From the NCBI GenBank assembly GCA_001899715.1, contig MKWI01000009.1:1-64000 (forward strand): a stretch of 64,000 bases of DNA. Reading direction: 5' to 3'. Position 1 is the first letter of the stretch. Every line of letters starts with the position of its first letter. A program made the position numbers and the translations under genes. Positions 59,342-64,000 of the stretch are shown one piece after another. Under the pieces are notes generated by a model. It was not told the DNA's origin. It ran no database searches and saw only the letters and a list, made by a program, of their open reading frames with translations. The DNA is from Sphingobium sp. 66-54 (lineage in GTDB: Bacteria; Pseudomonadota; Alphaproteobacteria; Sphingomonadales; Sphingomonadaceae).

Positions 59342-61524
59342 CAGAAAGCCTGCCCGATCGAGATATAGACGGAGATGCGCGATTCCCCCGGCTTGCGGCC
59401 AAGCGGTGTGGCGACATCGAGCCGCATCGGCCCGAAATTGGTGTAGAAGCGCGCGCCGATGCCCGCGCCGAAACGCCAATTGTCGAAACGCGGCACCGCG
59501 CTCGTATAAACCTGCCCGGCGTCGACGAAGGCAACGAGGCCGTAATTGCCGAAGCGGTAGCGGACCTCCGCCGCTGCCTCGACAAGGCTGCGGCCGCCGA
59601 TCGGATTGTGGTCGGGGTCCTTGGGACCCAGCTCCTGATAGCCGAAGCCGCGCACCGATCCGCCACCGCCGGCATAGAAACGCCGTGAGGGCGCGATCTG
59701 CGCGCGCGCGGCCCCGCCGATCATGCCGACGCGCGCCCGGCCGGCGAGCACGATGCCGTCACTGACCGGATAATAGCCCGTGCCCTCGAAGATGCTGCGC
59801 GCATAGACCTGCGCGCCGCTGCCCAGCGAGGTCTCGGGCGAGATCATCGCGGAGAGGCGGAAGCCCTTGGTGGGATCGAGCAGCGAATCCGATGTATCGA
59901 ACTTCACCTGCCCCGGCAGCGCGAGGATATAATAAGTGCGCCGCCGACGCTCGCTCGTTTCGAAATCATAATCCTGCTCGTTGGTGCCGAGCAGCTCGAA
60001 GCCGTAGCTGTAGGTGAAGCGCTTCTGCCAGATGGGCGTGCTGTCATAGGAGATGCGCCCAGCAATCCGGCCCGTATAGGCCTCGAACGCGTCGAAATTG
60101 CTGTGATTGACGTCCGCGCTCAGCTCGACGGTGCGGTCGCGCCGCCCGGCATTGGACCGGCGGAAGGCGACGCCGAGCCCCTGCTCCTGCGTGCCCAGGA
60201 CGCCGTGTGCAACGAGAGCGCCCTCGGGCGGGAACATGTTGCGGTGCGTCCAGCTCCCTTCCAGCTTGATCCCCTGCCCCGTTGCATAGCCGGCCTGCCC
60301 GGCGAGCGTGCGCGGCGGGCCAGCCTGCTGGTCGACGACCAGTCCCGCATAGTCGGTTCCGTCGCCGGCGGGTTCGCCGCTCGGCTGCGGATTGACCGAC
60401 ACGACCGAGAAGAGGCCGGTCGCGACCAGCGCTTTGCGCAGATCGTCGACCATGCGGCTGTCATAGAGATCACCCTTCTGGAAGCGGGCGATGCGGGCGA
60501 TATGCGCGGGCTCGAACACCGGATCGTCGCCCGACACCACGAAATCGCCGAAGCTGCTGCGCGGGCCGGGCATGACCGGCAGCGTATAGTCGCCGGTGCG
60601 CGTCTGCGCATCGAGCAGGATATCGCGCTGGCCCACCGACACGAAGGGATAGCCATTCTCGGGCAGCGCGACGGCGATATTGGCTTCCGCGCCCAGGATG
60701 CGGTCGGCAACGATCGGCTCGCCCGGCCTGGGCACGAAAGAGCGTTCGATGAGATCCGGCGGCGTGACCGGCGGCGCGTCGAAGCGGACCGAACCCAAAG
60801 TGTAGCGCGGGCCCGGCGTCACATCGAGAAGGACGGTGATCGGGCCGTTGCTGCCCTGCTCGGGCAGTTGCAGGCTGCCGCGCACCTGCGAATCGAAATA
60901 GCCCTGGCCCGAGAGGATGTCGGCCAGCAACGTCTGGTCCTGCTCCAGCCGCGCGTTGATCATCGCGCCGTTGGCTGCGCGTCCGTCGCCCTCCTCCAGG
61001 GCGGACAGCTCGTTGAACCGGGCGCGGATGGTATCGGCGTCCACCGGGACCACGCGGCTGGCATCGACCAGCCCATCCAGCCCCTCGATGCGGTAGCTGT
61101 AGCGCATCTCGGCTGCCTTGGCCTCGTCCTGCTGAGCATAGCTGTTGTCATCGAACGGCTGGACGTCAAAGGATTCGAGTGGGGTCAGCGGCTGTTCGAG
61201 TTCCGCATCGTCGACGCCGGTCGCGGGCGCCTGACCCCGTGCGGCGCGTTGGGCCTGCTCCGCTTGCCAGTCGGCCGCCGTGCCCATCGGCGCATCGAGA
61301 TCGGCGTCGATGGGCGGAATGCTCTCATCGAATTCCTCATCGGGTATGATAGGCGCGTCGTCGCCGGCTTGCCGTTCGGCCGGCGTCTGTTGGGGAGGTC
61401 TCGCCTGCTCCGTCTGCGGCGCGCCCGGTCGCTGCGCGGTGGCCGGGGATCCGAACCCAATCCAGGCCTGCAATCCGATAAGGGCCATGAGACCCCTGTT
61501 TCGGCGAAGACCTCTGATCGACAA
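59341..61524 (-). CDS. tamA: TamA-type BamA/Omp85 family outer membrane protein
   Basis: A 727-residue Omp85 protein if the TTG at 61524 is used. This start has GAGGGG six bases upstream and gives a basic n-region before the hydrophobic signal (SIRGLRRNRGLMALIGLQAW). An ATG at 61488 lacks that charge. A low-complexity acidic/Gln region (residues about 30-130) precedes POTRA domains, and the barrel carries the Omp85 lid-lock motif GGGGSVRGFGYQ. The end, SRISVYISIGQAF, has the terminal Phe. It pairs with TamB directly downstream. Confidence 0.92.
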   Translation of the reverse strand: MSIRGLRRNRGLMALIGLQAWIGFGSPATAQRPGAPQTEQARPPQQTPAERQAGDDAPIIPDEEFDESIPPIDADLDAPMGTAADWQAEQAQRAARGQAPATGVDDAELEQPLTPLESFDVQPFDDNSYAQQDEAKAAEMRYSYRIEGLDGLVDASRVVPVDADTIRARFNELSALEEGDGRAANGAMINARLEQDQTLLADILSGQGYFDSQVRGSLQLPEQGSNGPITVLLDVTPGPRYTLGSVRFDAPPVTPPDLIERSFVPRPGEPIVADRILGAEANIAVALPENGYPFVSVGQRDILLDAQTRTGDYTLPVMPGPRSSFGDFVVSGDDPVFEPAHIARIARFQKGDLYDSRMVDDLRKALVATGLFSVVSVNPQPSGEPAGDGTDYAGLVVDQQAGPPRTLAGQAGYATGQGIKLEGSWTHRNMFPPEGALVAHGVLGTQEQGLGVAFRRSNAGRRDRTVELSADVNHSNFDAFEAYTGRIAGRISYDSTPIWQKRFTYSYGFELLGTNEQDYDFETSERRRRTYYILALPGQVKFDTSDSLLDPTKGFRLSAMISPETSLGSGAQVYARSIFEGTGYYPVSDGIVLAGRARVGMIGGAARAQIAPSRRFYAGGGGSVRGFGYQELGPKDPDHNPIGGRSLVEAAAEVRYRFGNYGLVAFVDAGQVYTSAVPRFDNWRFGAGIGARFYTNFGPMRLDVATPLGRKPGESRISVYISIGQAF

Positions 61525-62064
61525 TCGATACCCCTCGGTAAGCGCACCGCGTCTCAACCAAATGTTTCAACGGCGTGTTGGTTGCGACCCGCACGCGACA
61601 TTGTATGGAACAAAGGAGAAGAATGCCGAAGCCGTCAATAGCCTGGCGACAAACGATCATCCATCCGCTGCCAGTGTCAGTCTCCATCGAAGGCCGTGGC
61701 AGCACGCGCACAAGCCGTTTCTTGCCGCCTTGGCTCGCGCCTGGCGCATTTCGCGGAAGGCCGATCATGAAAACGCTATGCTTATGGATGGATCACTGCC
61801 CTCTTCTTCCTCATATCCATCGCCGGCCATTGGGTGTTCGTCTGGTACGCCTGCCCTGACGAAGCGCAGGTGCGGATCCGGCTTCCGAAGCTCTGCCGTG
61901 CCGATCGGAGTGGAGTTAGCCGGCTGCGAGGCATTGGATGCCACGCTCCAGCTTCGTAACATAAGGCCGCACCCGTCCATCGCCCCAACGGGCGGAAGAT
62001 GCGCCCCGCCGGAATATCCGCGCAGGTCGAACGAGATGCCTCTCAGCTCAGCGCAGTCAGAAAT
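61525..62064. other. Gene-poor region upstream of tamA
   Basis: These 540 bases hold the tamA leader and, on the plus strand, a probable gene remnant at 61771-61860. No intact gene with a plausible start was found. No clear hairpin or repeat was seen. Confidence 0.45.
61771..61860 (+). pseudogene. Possible remnant of a small membrane protein (DUF6766-like)
   Basis: In frame from 61771, immediately after an in-frame TGA, the sequence reads YAYGWITALFFLISIAGHW and continues VFVWYACPDEAQ. One hydrophobic helix with an aromatic-rich end followed by an acidic DEAQ resembles the N-terminus of DUF6766-type membrane proteins. No start codon precedes it, and similarity is lost after DEAQ, before the TAA at 61957. 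This looks like a decayed fragment. The family assignment is from memory and weak. Confidence 0.3.
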
Positions 62065-62322
62065 TCAAGGCAAGTTACTCAACAAGGCAATAAGATCGGC
62101 GATGCGACGCGTACTCGTTTTTTCCAGTAGATGCCGGATATGGGTCCGTATGGTAGCCACGCTCGCACCGCGATCTTCCGCTATGTCCTCGGCCGTTTTT
62201 CCCGCAAGAAGGCCCTGAGCGACGATAATCTCGGCTTTGGTAAAGGAGAAGCACTCCCGCATCCATTTGGCAGCGGGATGGTCTTCCCGGGGATGTTCCG
62301 CCTCGCCATCGAGGACAGGCAC
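62065..62322 (-). CDS. Stand-alone LuxR-type HTH protein
   Basis: An 85-residue ORF starting with GTG at 62322; GAGGA lies seven bases upstream. Residues about 25-85 form a LuxR/GerE helix-turn-helix: FSFTKAEIIVAQGLLAGKTA, then EDIAEDRGASVATIRTHIRH and LLEKTSTRRIADLIALL. There is no receiver, PAS or autoinducer domain. The same frame stays open for some 55 codons further upstream without a good start, so it could be the surviving end of a larger regulator. It could equally be a small GerE-like regulator. Confidence 0.6.
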   Translation of the reverse strand: MPVLDGEAEHPREDHPAAKWMRECFSFTKAEIIVAQGLLAGKTAEDIAEDRGASVATIRTHIRHLLEKTSTRRIADLIALLSNLP

Positions 62323-62606
62323 GTGCCAGTCCTCGCCGACAGTCTGGGCAGTCCGCTTTTGTCGCGTCGATCCGTTAAACCGCCATTCGTTTATATCAGC
62401 GCCCCTTGGCTTCTCAGAGCTTATAGGAACGGCGCTTTTTCTCTGACGGCGGGTCGCTTTCCCAAGTGGATTGGTGTACGCTTACTGTCTCATCGTTATC
62501 GACTGGGATGACAGGACAAGTGCCGAGGGCGCTGCGCCTCGCATCGGCCCGCCTATCGGTGTTTCACCCAGCGCGTCGTGACGGCGGGCTCTCCAAAGGG
62601 ATGCCG

Positions 62607-64000
62607 ATGCTCCATGACACCAGTCTCATCACCACAATCGTCATGGGGCTGGTGCTCGCGTTTGTCGGGGGCTTTGTAGCGAGCCGGCTGAAGCTGCCCC
62701 CGCTGGTCGGCTACCTGGTGGCCGGTGTCGCGGTCGGGCCCTTTACACCCGGCTTTGTCAGCGACGCGGGAATGGCCGAACAGCTTGCCGAGATCGGCGT
62801 GATCCTCCTGATGTTCGGAGTCGGGTTACATTTCTCTGTCAAGGATCTGCTCTCCGTAAAACGGATCGCCATTCCAGGTGCCATCGTTCAGATCACTGTG
62901 GCGACGCTGCTCGGGGCGGGACTGGCGCATATGTGGGGATGGACGCCCGGCGCGGGCATCGTCTTCGGCCTCGCGCTCTCGGTGGCCTCGACGGTCGTGC
63001 TGTTGCGCGCGCTCGAACATCGCAATACGCTGGATTCGATCAATGGCCACATTGCCGTGGGATGGTTGATCGTCGAGGACCTCGCCATGGTTCTGGCGCT
63101 GGTCCTGCTTCCGGCGCTTGCGGGCATACTCGGCGGCAACGCCAGCGAAGGCAGTGAGGCCACCGGCGGCACCATCGTGCTGGCCCTCTTGCTTACGCTT
63201 GGGAAGGTCGCGCTCTTCCTGGTGCTGGTTCTCGTGGTGGGTACGCGCGCGGTGCCCTGGGTGCTGGAGCGCGTCGCACGGACGGGATCGCGCGAACTGT
63301 TCACGCTGTCGGTGCTCGCGACGGCGCTGGGCATTGCTTATGGATCGGCTGCACTGTTCGGCGTGTCCTTCGCCCTCGGAGCCTTCTTTGCAGGTGTGGT
63401 GCTGAGCGAAAGCGACTTCAGCCATCAGGCGGCAGCGGATTCGCTGCCACTGCAAGACGCTTTCGCCGTCCTGTTCTTCGTCTCGGTCGGCATGCTGTTC
63501 GATCCGGCCGTGCTCGTCCGCGAGCCGCTGGCGGCGGTCGGGGTTCTCGCGATCATCCTGATCGGCAAGTCCGTTGCCGCCTTCGCTATCGTGCTGGCTT
63601 TTGGCTATCCGGCACGAACGGCACTGACGGTATCGGCAAGCCTCGCCCAGATAGGCGAGTTCTCCTTCATCCTGATCGGCCTCGGCGTGACGCTTGGCCT
63701 GGTTCCGGTGGAAGGCAGGGATCTAATACTGGCCGGTGCGCTTCTCTCGATCACGCTCAACCCCCTCGTCTTCAAGGCCTTCGACGGTATCGAGCGATGG
63801 CTGGGCCGGCGACCGCGCATACTTTCCATTCTGGAGCGCGGGGGCGGACAAGCCCTCTCCACTCTTCCGGAACCATTTGAAAAGGGAGTGCGTAATCACG
63901 CGATCATCGTCGGCTACGGTCGGGTGGGCGGCGTGGTCGGCAAGACGCTCAGCGACCAGGAGCTTCCTGTCATCATCGTTGACAAGGACCGGCGGCGTGT
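62607..64000 (+). CDS. YbaL-like CPA2 family cation:proton antiporter (partial)
   Basis: The first 464 codons of a monovalent cation:proton antiporter-2 run off the right edge. The N-terminus MLHDTSLITTIVMGLVLAFV is very close in style to E. coli YbaL, and AAAGGG six bases upstream supports this ATG over one six bases earlier. About twelve membrane segments are present, with ALSVASTVVLLRALE and FFVSVGMLFDP blocks. An RCK/TrkA-N domain is beginning at NHAIIVGYGRVGGVVG where the window ends. It probably exchanges K+ (or other cations) for H+ under nucleotide control. Confidence 0.9.
   Translation, partial: MLHDTSLITTIVMGLVLAFVGGFVASRLKLPPLVGYLVAGVAVGPFTPGFVSDAGMAEQLAEIGVILLMFGVGLHFSVKDLLSVKRIAIPGAIVQITVATLLGAGLAHMWGWTPGAGIVFGLALSVASTVVLLRALEHRNTLDSINGHIAVGWLIVEDLAMVLALVLLPALAGILGGNASEGSEATGGTIVLALLLTLGKVALFLVLVLVVGTRAVPWVLERVARTGSRELFTLSVLATALGIAYGSAALFGVSFALGAFFAGVVLSESDFSHQAAADSLPLQDAFAVLFFVSVGMLFDPAVLVREPLAAVGVLAIILIGKSVAAFAIVLAFGYPARTALTVSASLAQIGEFSFILIGLGVTLGLVPVEGRDLILAGALLSITLNPLVFKAFDGIERWLGRRPRILSILERGGGQALSTLPEPFEKGVRNHAIIVGYGRVGGVVGKTLSDQELPVIIVDKDRRR

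Overview
The window is GC-rich, tightly packed chromosomal DNA that reads as a sphingomonad (Alphaproteobacteria, Sphingomonadaceae). The evidence is a PopZ-type (DUF2497) protein directly upstream of valS, a dnaG-rpoD pair preceded by yqeY, three large TonB-dependent receptors with no sign of an SBP-ABC uptake style, and a TamA/TamB pair. This is inferred from gene content and protein flavour; no 16S gene is present.

Left part (1-29.5 kb) is mostly core. The last codons of an IS5-like transposase enter at the left edge. A minus-strand run carA - small ORF - carB - greA - rhomboid protease follows. Divergent from it is yqeY - (DUF559 cassette) - dnaG - rpoD. In the cassette a DUF559 endonuclease gene lies between two inverted copies of a 37-bp palindromic repeat, and the right copy supplies the dnaG Shine-Dalgarno sequence. 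Next come a hypothetical gene, a NamZ-type muramidase with a DOMON-like partner, tyrS, a TDT transporter, tRNA-Cys(GCA), a pcm-like methyltransferase with tolC, the PopZ-like protein, valS, a MATE exporter, an SDR, a HerA-like ATPase and a TIGR02186/TauE pair.

Middle part (29.5-53.7 kb) is accessory and metabolic, in four modules. (1) A TauD-type dioxygenase and class II aldolase lie opposite an L-2-hydroxyglutarate-oxidase-like flavoenzyme. (2) A siderophore-type TonB receptor sits behind a small winged-helix protein with a Fur-box-like site, divergent from an OmpR-type two-component system. (3) A TonB receptor and a sulfatase are divergent from a LysR regulator, with a lipoprotein Cu/Zn superoxide dismutase downstream. 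(4) An IclR-centred module has a dimeric alpha/beta-barrel protein and MFS transporter on one side, and an SDR, a periplasmic class A-like acid phosphatase and a TonB receptor on the other. A nearly identical 36-bp promoter/operator precedes both arms of module 4, so the two arms look like one regulon for uptake and first-step breakdown of an unknown, possibly phosphorylated, compound.

Right part (53.8-64 kb) is envelope related: tamA, tamB, a small lipoprotein and a YihY/BrkB membrane protein overlap stop-to-start and look translationally coupled. Then come a gene-poor stretch with a possible decayed membrane-protein remnant, a stand-alone LuxR-type HTH protein, and the first 464 codons of a YbaL-like CPA2 antiporter that runs off the right edge.

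The observations most worth a second look are the repeat-bracketed DUF559 cassette at 6.7-7.2 kb, the duplicated operator of the IclR module, a 22-bp perfect inverted repeat between convergent genes at 38.9-39.0 kb, and an acid phosphatase with a conserved motif residue replaced.
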